This document shows positions 10,850-21,600 of a stretch of 64,000 bases of DNA, piece by piece. The position numbers and the translations under genes are program-made. The notes under the pieces are model-generated. The model was not told the DNA's origin and made no database searches. It saw only the letters and a program-made list of their open reading frames with translations. Each line of letters starts with the position of its first letter. The first letter of the stretch is position 1. This DNA comes from Symsagittifera roscoffensis (taxonomy: Eukaryota > Xenacoelomorpha > Acoela > Convolutidae): the NCBI RefSeq assembly GCF_963678635.1, contig NC_087069.1, positions 27,890,303 through 27,954,302 of the forward strand. Reading direction: 5' to 3'.

Positions 10850-11405
10850 AGCGTTATTTTAACCTTTCACAACCTATTTCAGATTTGAAATTTAGAGATC
10901 TGAAACAGATTATTTCAGATCTGCATTTGAAATTTACTAGGTACGGATGAAAAGAGCAAAATGAAGTAAAATTAAGATTTCTATTTGCAATCTGATCATT
11001 CGTAAAATCACTATTGAAAAAATTTAGCTTTCATAAATGTGATACTTCCTATGTGTAATTATTTCAGCTCTGGTTCGAGTCTCAAAAATGTCTGAAAATG
11101 TATCCCCCACGGGCTCTGCAGGCCCATGTGAACAATCTGCTCCCACTGAATAAACTAAGTGAACATTCCCCCCCTAACTGCCAATAATTGTTGTTAGGGC
11201 TCATTCCCCCCTAACTTCAAATAACTGTAGGCATTCTCATTGAAGGACATTAAAACAGTGATAGCGCACTCGACTGCAGATCGAGAGGAAATAAGACCTT
11301 CAAAATTGTAAAGACCCAGAAAACAGTCAAAAGAACGGAACACAATAATTAAGCTCAATTGTGATGTCCTTGTTGACGTCAATTAAATTCATGCAAACTT
11401 GCGTT
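10850..11405. repeat. Dispersed repeat R, copy 1, containing a tRNA-Cys-like head
   Basis: It starts with an inverted pair of TTTCAGATCTGAAA-type words, then a CTCCCACTGAATAAAC word, a CTAACTGCCAATAATTG word, and the tRNA-like part at 11,247-11,320. The same order is found at 40,870-41,225, where it is interrupted by a TIR element, and continues at 42,553-42,720. No protein is encoded. Confidence 0.6.
11247..11320 (+). repeat. tRNA-Cys-derived SINE-like head, copy 1
   Basis: GTGATAGCGCACTCGACTGC and the following AGATCGAGAGG reproduce the D arm and anticodon arm of a eukaryotic tRNA-Cys, with GCA at the anticodon position (11,276-11,278). The D-arm part resembles a pol III A box. The T arm (CCTTCAAAATT) is degenerate, so a functional tRNA or intact B box is unlikely. 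Copies at 42,560 and 50,855 share sequence well beyond the tRNA part, which favours a SINE over independent tRNA pseudogenes. Confidence 0.55.
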
Positions 11406-11521
11406 TCTTGAGACTTCAAGTTACAACCTTTTCAGTAGATTCAGAAAAATCATAAAATTTATTTTGCACTTTTTTAAATGCAAAACAAATTTTGAACTCA
11501 AATCAATGTTTTCAAATGCTT

Positions 11522-11898
11522 TGGAACTAGATCTAAACTAGTATTTATCATTTGTTATTATTATGATAATTTATCTCTAAAAAATATTGAATACTAACCA
11601 ATCATACTCCATCAAACTAAAAACCTATTTAATTGTAAGTGATGAAACTATTTGTAGTTTCAACACCAGAACAATTTGAAGTAAACTTAGAATAAAGTTG
11701 TTCTCATTCTGGAACTAACTCGCGTAAACCGCTGTACACTAGATCTATTGAGACTAGGAGATATACGAAAAAGATTAAAATTGGTATTAGACTAAGAAGT
11801 TGCACGAATCTATGCGGCCGAAAACAAGATAACGTGACGAGCAGACGGTGTACCTTATCTGAAATTACTCTATGAGTATAGTAATCCATACATAACTC
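11522..11898 (+). repeat. 5' LTR of the giant gypsy element
   Basis: Begins TGGAACTAGATC and matches the 3' LTR at 29,129-29,501 along its length, with scattered differences that show age. It ends at CATAACTC. The following TTCTGGTGCGACC is the expected place of the primer binding site; I could not assign the tRNA. Confidence 0.88.
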
Positions 11899-11925
11899 TT
11901 CTGGTGCGACCAAAAGTCTCGAACA
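11899..11925 (+). promoter_or_regulatory. Candidate primer binding site region
   Basis: TGGTGCGACC starts a few bases after the LTR end, where gypsy elements carry an 11-18 base match to a tRNA 3' end beginning TGG. The primer tRNA is not identified, so this rests mainly on position. Confidence 0.35.
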
Positions 11926-12011
11926 GACCTTAACTAACCCAGACTTAGACAAAAATTAGATTAGAATTAGACAAATACAACTTTTCAGTTAGACAAATAC
12001 AGACAAAAACA

Positions 12012-12341
12012 ATGTTATATGACAAAAACTTAGTTGATATGTCTCTACGCCTCAATAGATCAGATCCAATATTCCGAACAATACGAGAACTACCCGGTAT
12101 TGGAAGAAGACGTCAAACAAGAGACGACATAGGACTAGGAACAAATCTACCGATCGATTTCATGATTGTACGACAAAAACGAGATCAAACTTTAGTATTT
12201 CGACTATTACCAGCAGTAAATTTAAATTTTCATTTACTGACTTATTATTTTGAAGAATCATCTTCAATTACTTTTTATGGTGCTAAAGCTAACAATTATA
12301 CAACAACGACTGATAAAAACAACACTTGTCACTTTCCTTAA
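12012..12341 (+). CDS. Leader ORF 1, unrecognised (109 codons)
   Basis: The first ORF after the 5' LTR, intact from ATG to TAA. Arg/Asp/Leu-rich with a RRRQTRDD basic-acidic cluster; no membrane segment or zinc motif. It does not resemble gag, and a Ty3/gypsy leader normally has no gene here. It might be the start of a longer pre-gag gene whose remains continue at 13,216-14,526. Function unknown. Confidence 0.4.
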   Translation: MLYDKNLVDMSLRLNRSDPIFRTIRELPGIGRRRQTRDDIGLGTNLPIDFMIVRQKRDQTLVFRLLPAVNLNFHLLTYYFEESSSITFYGAKANNYTTTTDKNNTCHFP

Positions 12342-12544
12342 ATCAGCTGTAAATTAAATAACATCTTGAAAAAATAATTATTGAATATGAAAGTACAAAA
12401 ATTAGTTAGTATAACTCATACATCATTAGTATATATAAATCATCTCATCATCCCAGCTTCATCACCTAAAACATAACAGCGAATTTCAAAAACTAACAAC
12501 CATCGAAAATAGAACTTAACTCTAACCCTTTAGTTATAAACTAT

Positions 12545-12690
12545 CAAGGCTTATCCTTGCTTTCACTTATATTAATTTCTTTTAAAATGCCAGATCGACA
12601 AGGCTTTCCTTGGATCTTTAAATCAAACTAGACAATTTTTAAATTTCTAAATATCTGAAATTCTGATCACCAAGGCCTATCCTTGGATCA
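12545..12690. other. Cluster of three CAAGG...CCTTG hairpins
   Basis: Three related inverted repeats occur within 145 bases: CAAGGCTTATCCTTG (from 12,546), CAAGGCTTTCCTTGG (from 12,599) and CCAAGGCCTATCCTTGG (from 12,670). Each has a 5-6 bp stem and a 3-5 base loop. They lie in the untranslated-looking part of the leader, where retroelement packaging or translation-control structures can occur; that role is only a guess. Confidence 0.5.
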
Positions 12691-13215
12691 AAGTAATCAA
12701 TTTTGTTCTCCCCCCCCCCCCCAATTTAATTAGTGTCTAACGACCTCAAACGTCGATTCACTACCCGAACCTTATTGAAGACTCAGAATTAACAGAAATT
12801 TTTCAAAAAACTAACCATTTTAATTAAGATAAACAGTGAAGAACTTCGGTACTCAACCTTCACTTGATCCCCCTCCTCTTAGGTGACCCAGGCTAGAACA
12901 CTTATGTTTAGTAAGTCATAAAATAGTATCTAACAAACTACTTGCCTTTTTAATTATACCTGAAACTTGTGGATTGATTTACTAACCTCCAACCCTTGAT
13001 CACAAACCAAAAACCTTGAGTAAGATTAGGTAAGTCTATCTTAACTTAGAAATATTCACGAGAAAGTAAAAATCATTCTCACGAATCGATGTACGCTTTT
13101 CTCTGCAACCCAACAATACGACCCAAGTTAAGCTAACCACAAAAAATTGTAAGAACTAACAGCTTAAGACATTTGAATAACTAATCTAAATTTTGCACCC
13201 ATCATCCTAAACCCT

Positions 13216-13446
13216 ATGTCAAGAGACAATTTAGGAAACAAACAAACAATCATAATACACAATTGTTTCATTAACAACGAAAAACACGACTTCGTAATTA
13301 CACCACACAGGCAATCAGTAGGATACATAAGAACAAAAAGACAAACACTACGAAAGAAAGCTTTTAACAAACAAAAACAAATTATTAGGAAACGATTATC
13401 AAAAAGAAGAAATGCAGTCTCAGAAAAAAACAACCGCAATACATGA
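13216..13446 (+). CDS. Leader ORF 2, basic, unrecognised (76 codons)
   Basis: Short ORF with a strongly basic C-terminal half (Lys/Arg/Gln-rich, with RKRLSKRR near residues 57-64). It lies 43 bases before leader ORF 3 and may be a frameshifted part of the same original gene. No family recognised. Confidence 0.35.
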   Translation: MSRDNLGNKQTIIIHNCFINNEKHDFVITPHRQSVGYIRTKRQTLRKKAFNKQKQIIRKRLSKRRNAVSEKNNRNT

Positions 13447-13488
13447 ACTCCACAATTTTAAAGACTCGATAACTAAAAACTATCAAAT

Positions 13489-14043
13489 GTGCAAAAAAAT
13501 ATGTTTTTTTGCTCAGAAGCCACATCACCAGCATCAATAAAAGGCAACTGTAAAATAAAAAATTGTTACACAAACAAACCAATACGTTTGTACAATTGGA
13601 ATCAACCAATAAGACACCTAAAAAATTATACGCTAACAGTAATACAACAAAAAAAAAGGATTCGAAGTGAAGATAACCTAGAAAACTCAGTACTCCCAAT
13701 TTTCATAAATCCATCAACCGAACCTCGAGGACAGGTACAGTTTTGCCGAAACTTAATCGCAAATTTATTCGAAAAAGGAGAAAGTCCGTGCACAAGAAAA
13801 TTTCCAGATGTAAAAATCAAAAGACACTATCTCAAAGGTATATGTAGTCCCACATCACAATATGGAATCTACACAGTAAAAATCAAATCATCAAATCCAT
13901 TTCATGACAAATATCTCATCCAAACTGATGATGCAGATATTGAATTTTCAAAAGCTTTTACACAATACATCAAACGCATACAACACCAAAACTCACAAAG
14001 AGTAAACTCAATGTTCACAAATGATGTTTTCTCACTTATCTAA
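13489..14043 (+). CDS. Leader ORF 3, unrecognised (184 codons)
   Basis: The longest intact ORF before gag. Mixed composition, no membrane segment and no zinc knuckle. The C-terminal part is moderately charged (for example PDVKIKRHYLKGICSP near residue 104, then DDADIEFSKAF). It has unremarkable, protein-like composition, which separates it from the low-complexity ORFs of the window. Its reading direction is that of gag-pol-env. It is not a recognised retroelement protein; possibilities are an accessory gene or a captured host gene. Confidence 0.45.
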   Translation: MQKNMFFCSEATSPASIKGNCKIKNCYTNKPIRLYNWNQPIRHLKNYTLTVIQQKKRIRSEDNLENSVLPIFINPSTEPRGQVQFCRNLIANLFEKGESPCTRKFPDVKIKRHYLKGICSPTSQYGIYTVKIKSSNPFHDKYLIQTDDADIEFSKAFTQYIKRIQHQNSQRVNSMFTNDVFSLI

Positions 14044-14309
14044 AGCTATTTATCTATATTAGAATTGAAAGAACATCAACGCGATTCACCAACTTAAACA
14101 TCTCAACTTATGACTGTACGACAGGAAATACACATAATTTCAAAGTTTTAAAAATGCAATCCGGGAAGATCTAACAAATAATGATACAACACAACATGTT
14201 AAACACGATTTACAAAAAATCTTAGCATGTTTCATAATCGATTATTTTACTCACAATATTGATCTTATTGAACAAGCAAGAAAATTTTTAGATTACAAAA
14301 TACAGATGA

Positions 14310-14526
14310 CGAAACCGTACTAGCAGAACAATCAGATTATGTTTGGGACTCTGAATGGTCTCATGAATCATTTTTTAAAATACCAACAGATATATCAAGT
14401 CAAGCAATTAGCACAATTTCTATTCACAGAGATTATGTTAGAGTATACCCACTAACAATTGACGCAACCCATTTAAATTATAATTCATTCTTCCCTGAAA
14501 GAACAAGAAATAATAGTAAATCATAA
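14310..14526 (+). pseudogene. Leader ORF 4 fragment, unrecognised
   Basis: An open stretch without a start codon, acidic and Ser/Tyr-rich (DSEWSHESFF, then DYVRVYPLTIDATHLNYN), ending in TAA at 14,524-14,526. It follows leader ORF 3 by about 270 stop-rich bases and may be its continuation in another frame. Confidence 0.35.
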
Positions 14527-14604
14527 ATCATAAATATTATATTTATAAATCATATATTTCATAAATCATGACAACTTAAATGGAACAAGAAATCTTACAA
14601 AACA

Positions 14605-16273
14605 AGATATACAAACTCCATCTCATTTTGTAAGCGAAAAAATAGTCAAAACAATAACAACGACGGAAGCACAACGAAGCATTTCACCTATTCAACCCAG
14701 TTTTACAACTCCAAAACTAAAAAACCCAACGCTGAAACAAACTGTTATACAATCCACAGTAAAACCCTCTGTTGCACAAAAAACATTCACAAATGGATTA
14801 TTCACTGTTTCAACCAGTAACAAAACCATCATACAGAAAACAAACATCACATAGAAATAATTTTGCAGATTATAATTAAAACTATGTATATGGACCAAAA
14901 ACAACAAAACCTTCTAAAACAAATACTCAAAATTAATTGTACTCACAAAGTCAAATATACCATAAACGACTTCAAGCTCAGTAAACATCCATGATCAACC
15001 ACGATCCTCACTAGAACAAAGTAAAAATTACCCATCTTTTCAACAACAAAAAAATAATACAAATTAATACCATACCAGGAATCAACCTCAATATTATACA
15101 ACAAATTGTTTTCCATCAGATGATCAAGAAAATTATGCTTAAAATCATCAACGAATTTTCTCAAACCAAAGACCTCGTTCTTACAACATTGACCAACCAG
15201 ACATTTTTGAACCATACACACGAAATGAACAAGTACGACAACCCTGGAAATAAACGCAAAATCTCAAAATAATATTAACTTTCAACAACAAAACCCAGTT
15301 AAAACACAATCATACCAACCAACTCAAATGTATAACGAAACTCCACTGCCATATTATTTACAACAACATGAAGTAACAAAAAGCCAGCTTATAAACTTTA
15401 CTCGAATGCCAAATGCCGCATAATCACTACAGATGACTATGAATCTATACCTAATGGGTGTAGCATCGATATCATCAAATAAGCCACTAATGTAATCTAC
15501 AGGCACAGATCGAGAATACTCTGTAGAAGGTTATCTAAATGCAGTCAGAGCAAATTTAATTTTAAATATAGGACCTGAACCAGTAAACACGCCACTTCAT
15601 CAAATATGGATACATAGACGCACAGCTTTAACCCAAACCACACTTGATGGCGCAGCCCAAAAATGTTTTTCAATTTTACCTACAGAAAAAAAATCAAATT
15701 GGAAAAGATTCACTCACGAACTCTCAAAATTTTGATTCAGAAAGAAACAAACAACATCAAAGAGTTTTATGCAATGAAGTTCGTAGATTATCCAAAGAAG
15801 CAATTAAACAAATTGCAGTAAGAGTTGAAACATTAGTCCGAAAAGCATACCCACTCGAAACTCATGATTATAAAAATACAAAGATGGCTGAAACCCTAAT
15901 GATGACTCTAACACCTCAATTGAAAAAAAATAGTAATAGAAAAGGAGCATCACACCCTTCCTCAATCCAAGAACTAGATTTAGACTTTAGAAAACTAGTA
16001 GATAAACTAAAGCAAGCAGAAATCACTATGAAAATATACGAAACGGAAAACCTAAAGCTACAATATGTGAACAACATCAAAATTCCTACTTCACAGATAA
16101 ACAATATCAACAACTCTGATACAGAATTATCCGAAAAGATCACTGAAATTTTGAACATTTACGAGAAAAACCCAAATTTCAAAGGCAAACCATCATTCAA
16201 AAAATGGTGTAATTATTACCGACGATACGGGCACAGCATTGCCGAATGCAGACAAAAACAACAAGATAAGTAA
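14605..16273 (+). pseudogene. gag: gag remnant of the giant gypsy element
   Basis: Gag would form the particle and bind element RNA. A Thr/Ser/Lys-rich N-terminal stretch (14,605-14,855) is followed by stop-rich sequence. A capsid-like block then runs from about 15,258 in one frame (EYSVEGYLNAVRANLIL) and passes into the 209-codon frame 15,644-16,273 by a frameshift near 15,735. The block ends in a helical, coiled-coil-like stretch (LVDKLKQAEITMKIYETE). The C-terminus has a single CCHC-type knuckle (CNYYRRYGHSIAEC, 16,207-16,250) in which the second Cys is Tyr, so zinc binding is probably lost. An in-frame stop lies near 15,496. Knuckle spacing and context fit gypsy/errantivirus Gag. Confidence 0.75.
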
Positions 16274-17299
16274 AATAAACCACAAAAATAAAAAGACCCA
16301 ATAAATCATTTCATCAATACATGAAAAAAATCAAAGATTACCCAACAAAAACATTCACAGTAATAATAGTTCAGGAAAACCACTTCCGAATAACTCAAAT
16401 TATTCTAAACAACAATAACCTCAAATTCAAAATTATCGAGGACGATCACCAACTCAAAGAAATTCACAAAATTTCTCACAAAACAGATGTAGTTGATCAT
16501 TAGTCGAAATAGTCAATGTCGAAATAACTATTCAAGATCAAATTCAATTCAACCTGAATTTTCGTTTGATGCCAGTTCCCATTCAAATTCTGGAAATAGA
16601 ACCTTATGAAAAAATCAGTCTAGAAATTCTTCATATAACAGAAACAGCAATTAATCCAATCGAACTCCTAGATATCAAAACAATAGATCACATGATTTTT
16701 CTAAGAACAGATCAAACAATCACAGATCAAAATTTAACAACTATCAAAATAGATCACGCGTTAATTCACGAAATAGAATTTCAAGTTATAACAATAGACA
16801 AAGAAACTACTCTCAATCACCACATAGGAATAACACACGTTATCAGAATTCACAACAACATTTTTATAGGAGTAGTACACCTTAAGATCAAAGGCAAATA
16901 AATCAGGTACAATCAACTAAAGAAACTCAGCCAGACTCCCCTGGTATTGACAATAACGAAAGCACAGAATTGCAATTGAATCACATCAATTGCGAATCCA
17001 CAGATAGCGAAAATGACACAGAAAATACAATTTCAATTAACATTATAAACGTTGAAAATGACTATGAACCTTTTAAATCTGAACAACCGATGTATTCCCA
17101 TATCTATCAAAACCATGATCAACTTCTCTTAAATTTTTGTACAAGACCTATAACCAGCAACAAGACAGTAGTAAAACTTGTGGAAGAAATAACAGAAGAA
17201 AAACCCACAGAATGCTCAAGCACAAAAAACATTTACCAAAACATACCTAAGAGAAACAATTACCAACAGAAAAAATTTGGACAATCACACTTCTTTTAG
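16274..17299 (+). pseudogene. Gag-protease linker, Asn/Ser/Arg-rich then Glu/Asn-rich
   Basis: One frame from about 16,430 to 16,900 is rich in Asn, Ser, Arg and Gln, like a disordered SR-type tail. The second part (16,970-17,299, 109 codons intact) is acidic and Asn/Ile-rich. No catalytic motif is present. Such spacers between Gag and protease are usually short, so this adds to the oversize of the element. Frameshifts separate the parts. Confidence 0.45.
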
Positions 17300-17330
17300 A
17301 AAATCCAAACTGCAAAATTTTTTGAACACC

Positions 17331-17600
17331 AGACCTTGAAAAAGATTTTTTAATAGATTCTGGAGCGGAATTAAACATCATCAACATTCCCATTTGGAAT
17401 GAAATAAAAGTTATCAACTTTAAGTTATCAACTTTAAGCACAAGGATCAACTTTAACGAATTATGCAAAATCCATTTTTTCCTTATCCAACTCGAACAAT
17501 GGAACAAAGCAAACTCATGAGCAAATCAATTAAGCAAACATTCCACAACACAGATATAAAACATGATATCATTGGAATACCATTTATTACTAAATATATA
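17331..17600 (+). pseudogene. Retroelement aspartic protease remnant
   Basis: The open stretch from 17,331 contains the active-site triad in FLIDSGAELNII (D at 17,356-17,358), followed by INIPIWNEI, typical of a retropepsin that cuts Gag-Pol. Frameshifts and stops follow downstream. It sits between gag and RT, as expected for gypsy elements. Confidence 0.7.
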
Positions 17601-17949
17601 ACAACTTTAAAATATCTTAAATAGTGGAGTTCAGATAAAAGATAACCAAACGAGAACGAATAACACAGCTTTTTCATTTTTTCAAAGATTGAACAAACGA
17701 CCACTATTTTTCTTTAAATTTTACCCTATATACAATCAGGAACGAAAACACTTGAAACCACTATCAGGTGATATTTAAATTCATAAGTTTTTCCAGGCAA
17801 CAATTTTATCCATCAAATACATGAAGGACTCAAACTCAGTTATAATTTCTTTTCACTTACATAACAAGTCTCCATATAAAATAACCCTTCCTCAAAAAAT
17901 ATTAGATTATTAAGAAATTAACGCAGCAATTTCTCCCACAAAAGAATTA

Positions 17950-18890
17950 GTGTATAGAGTAAATAATTTTTTACATTTATTAGATATATGTCAATCAACA
18001 ATCCTTAACGAAGAATTATCAACAGATAATATAATAAGTAATGAAAAACCAAACACAAATTATTTCACAAAAACACCATATTTTAAACCAACATTTCAAA
18101 TATCAAAATACACGGAAGAACAACAAAAAGTTCTTAACAATGTTTTATTTCCAACACTCTTAGATAACACAAAAAGATTTTGGAACAGTTAGCTGACCTA
18201 TTATTAAAATTCCCAAAAGTTTACGCAACATCCAAATTTGATTTTGGAAAAGTAAATTCAACATTAAATTTATCTCCAAAACCTGATGCAGTTTTCAAAA
18301 AACAACGAGCAAGCAAAGTCCCATTTCACTTACAAGACAAAGTTAACCGATTACTTGAATAATTAATACAATATCAAATCATTTCTCCAGTAATTAAAGA
18401 AAAACAGCCAAAAAGTCACACGTTCATAAATCCCGTTATCGTTTTAGCTCAAGGAGAATCATTAAAAATAGTTCTAGATGCAAGATACCTCAATTCACTC
18501 ATTGATGAATCTAAATGTAATTGGCCTATTGAACCAATTCAAGTAATTCTCACAAAAATAAAGGGTAAATGTTTCACAACAGCAGACATGAATAGTGCAT
18601 ATAATCAAATGCCATTGGATGATTGTTCCAGACGATTAACACAATTCGTTATTGGTAATAAACAATACGAATTCAACAGATTATTCTAAGGAAGTTCCAT
18701 AGGACCAGCTGCATTTTCAGCATTTATGAAAAAAAACTTCAGACCACTGATACTCAAAAAAAATTCAATCACATATTTGGACGTTGTTTTTGTTCAATCA
18801 CAAATAAAATACGAAATGTTCATTGTTTTAGAAAAGTATCATCAAATATAATTACACAAAAACATGAAAGCAGACCCAGATAAATCAAAT
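17950..18890 (+). pseudogene. pol: Ty3/gypsy reverse transcriptase remnant
   Basis: This would copy element RNA to DNA. The pre-RT part is at 17,950-18,190. The RT core begins about 18,180 with an in-frame stop at 18,360, then INPVIVLAQGESLKIVLDAR, LNSLID, FTTADMNSAYNQMPL (catalytic Asp of the first motif) and the FNRLF...GSSIGPAAFS block with a stop in place of the residue after FNRLF. The catalytic YLDD is YLDV (Val codon at 18,783-18,785), so the copy is dead independently of its stops. Confidence 0.85.
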
Positions 18891-19640
18891 TTTTTTCAGC
18901 ACGAGTAAAATTTCTTGGACATATTATAGAAAGAAACGCTATAACTCCACTAAAATCTCGCGTAGATGCAATCCAAAAACTTCAACCCCCTTCAAATAAA
19001 AAGAAAATACAAGAATGTCTTGGAATGTTAAACTTCAAAGTAAAAACGTATATAAAATGCAGTTGTACTTAAGACCGTTTTACAACATCGTTAGACAACT
19101 GAATAATTTTGAATGGACAACAGAACATCAGAAACTATTTGAAGACATAAAAACTCTTCTCACTGAATTATTGTCAAACACTATTCCAGAATCCGTCCAA
19201 CCATTTTATGCCATGTGCGACGCCTCAAACTTTGGCATCGGCGCAGCATTATTACAAACTCACAATGGAACAAACAAAATGAACCTCACTTCCGCAAACT
19301 CTAGGCTATTCACACAAGCTGACTTTCTACCTTTCTAAGAGCATGCATAGCCGTAATATATACACTTACAGAATATGAATTTTTAATACTTGGATCAAAA
19401 CATCCAACAGTTTTATTTACAGATCATAAACCAATAACTTTCCTCTTTACAAGAAAATCAAACCCAAATCATAGAGTTTGTAGATTTCAACTAATCTTGA
19501 TGAAGTTTTCAAACTTACATATAGTTTGAACAGCAGGAAAAAACCTCGCACCACCCCATACTCTCAGTAGAAATACATCACCTGGAATGTTAACAAGAAA
19601 AACAACAGTTGGAATATCACAAAATGTAAAAATTTATCCT
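18891..19640 (+). pseudogene. pol: RT connection and RNase H remnant of the gypsy element
   Basis: The 107-codon ORF 19,015-19,338 has the gypsy RNase H signature (FYAMCDASNFGIGAALLQ, first catalytic Asp). Downstream, in another frame, LTEYEFLILGSKHP and VLFTDHKPITFLF give the later RNase H motifs, including the TDHKP Asp. At least one frameshift near 19,338 and stops near 19,530 break it. It follows the RT directly, in the usual order. Confidence 0.8.
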
Positions 19641-19859
19641 TGCACAAGATGAAACCTCACCAAGATAACAATACAAATACGCAGTAAAAACTGAGATAGA
19701 TCAGTCACAAATAAGTAGTCTACAACATTTTCCACTATATCTAGACTGTCAAAACAATCACTACAAAGTAGATTTACTAGGAAAATCTACATTAAAACCG
19801 ATACCATACTCTTCATGGATTAAAAACAACACACAGCAAAAACCACTCAAACAAAATTT

Positions 19860-21600
19860 TCATAAAAAAGAGCTTTTATCTTTTATAGAAAGAAAAAACC
19901 TCACTGATAACATAAATTTATCAGGAGGCCCACTAATTATTGACTCAAAATATACAAAAAACCATGTTTTTAAACCTCATGACCCACTGGTCACAATACC
20001 TCTATCGAGAGTAGAAATCGAAAACAATTTTCTACCAATAACAGAAAAAATAAAAATAACACTCGAAATATTTCAGAAACATCAAAATCTTGATCCAGTC
20101 ATTAAACAACTAAATCTTGGCACAAATACAAAACCAAGGCAAGTAGAGCCGATATCACCAATCTAGGAATTAAAAACCCTTCTTAGATATTTCAGAAAAT
20201 TTAACAATACCTCTATCAATGAAAACACAAATATTTTAGAAATTCAAACATCTGTTTTCATAGTACCCTACCTACCTTTCAGTATGATGCTTATAGCTAT
20301 TCATATCTCTCATTCTTTATTCACTTAAGGACACTCAGCAGCAGAAAAAAACATATTGAAATTTTATACAAAATTTTTATTTCCCAGTTGAACCCATTTG
20401 GATAAAAGTATAATGCAACGATTGCATAACATGTCAATTAAACAAACCATACCAAATCAAAAACAATTTGCAGAAAAACAAAATTTTACAGAACAAAGTC
20501 TATACTTCAATCACAGTGTCTCATTCGATACAAAAGGACCAATATCACCATCTTCAGAAGGAAACTCATATATAATGGTCAAAGTTGATGCATTCATACA
20601 CTAAGTAGCACTTAACCCAGTACCTCATTGTAATACCTATTATGCATATACAACACTATATGAACACTGTATAGCAAAATTCGGTTTACCCGAAATCCTT
20701 GTTACAGACAATGGCACTGAATTTATAAACAACGAAATCATTACACTATGCCACTTATATAATATTAAGCTCAAACCACATACATCTCATGCACCTTGTA
20801 CTAATGGACTAGTCGAAGGCATGAACCCCTCGTTACGAGAATATCTCAGATGTATCATTAACGGAAAAGACACACGATATAGTGAATGGTCAACAGATGT
20901 AAAACTATTCCCACTATCATATAACTCACAAATTACAACAACTTTAGAACTACCACTCTATGAAATGTTTTTAACCAGAACCACGGAAACCGATAATGTT
21001 TACTGCAATATCTTCAAAGAACACACAAGGCTATTGTCAACCCCTTAATGAATCAATATGTTACAATCTAGCACTACATACCCACGATGAAGATCATTTT
21101 CATCATCCACAAATTTTAAAATTAGCTTCCGATACACACACCGAATGCAATTCAAACAGAGATAAAAAAACACAACAAAATCTACCAGAAAGTAACAAAA
21201 AAATGGTTACAAAGACAAAATATTAATTCCCAAATAAATTCCCAATTTACCCCAGCTACAAATCTAAAGATCGGAATATACGTTTCAAATCCAAACTTTA
21301 CAACACAAAAAGGAATTTCTAAAAATTTACAACCACTCCAAAAAGGACTATACTTACAGACCTAATCAAAAAAGAAATCGTTCAACATCGAAACAATCTT
21401 TTACCTTATTACCCTAAAGAGTACGCCCTTCGAGAACTGACTCAATTATACTCTTTTACAGGACTTAAAGTTATTCCAAATAATTCAAATCACGAACAAA
21501 ATCAAAGCACTGACATAAACCCTAAAAAACCTATGGATAAAAATGATAGAGAACTTTCCAATTCCAGTTAAATACCAAAAAATTTCGATAATAAAAAGCT
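19860..21600 (+). pseudogene. pol: Retroviral-type integrase remnant of the gypsy element
   Basis: This would join element DNA to the chromosome. The zinc-binding end is damaged: ISHSLFT then a stop, near 20,310-20,330. The catalytic core at 20,398-21,048 still has all three acidic residues: D in SFDTKGP (20,527), D in VTDNGTEF (20,707) and E in GLVEGMN (20,815). A TAA at 20,602-20,604 interrupts the core, a second stop ends the frame at 21,048, and a shifted frame continues to 21,226. The tail to about 21,600 is Lys/Asn-rich and broken. Confidence 0.85.

Noticed and set aside
11247-11320. Functional tRNA-Cys gene
   Set aside because: The acceptor stem does not pair and the T arm and B box are degenerate; shared flanks in three places point to a repeat.
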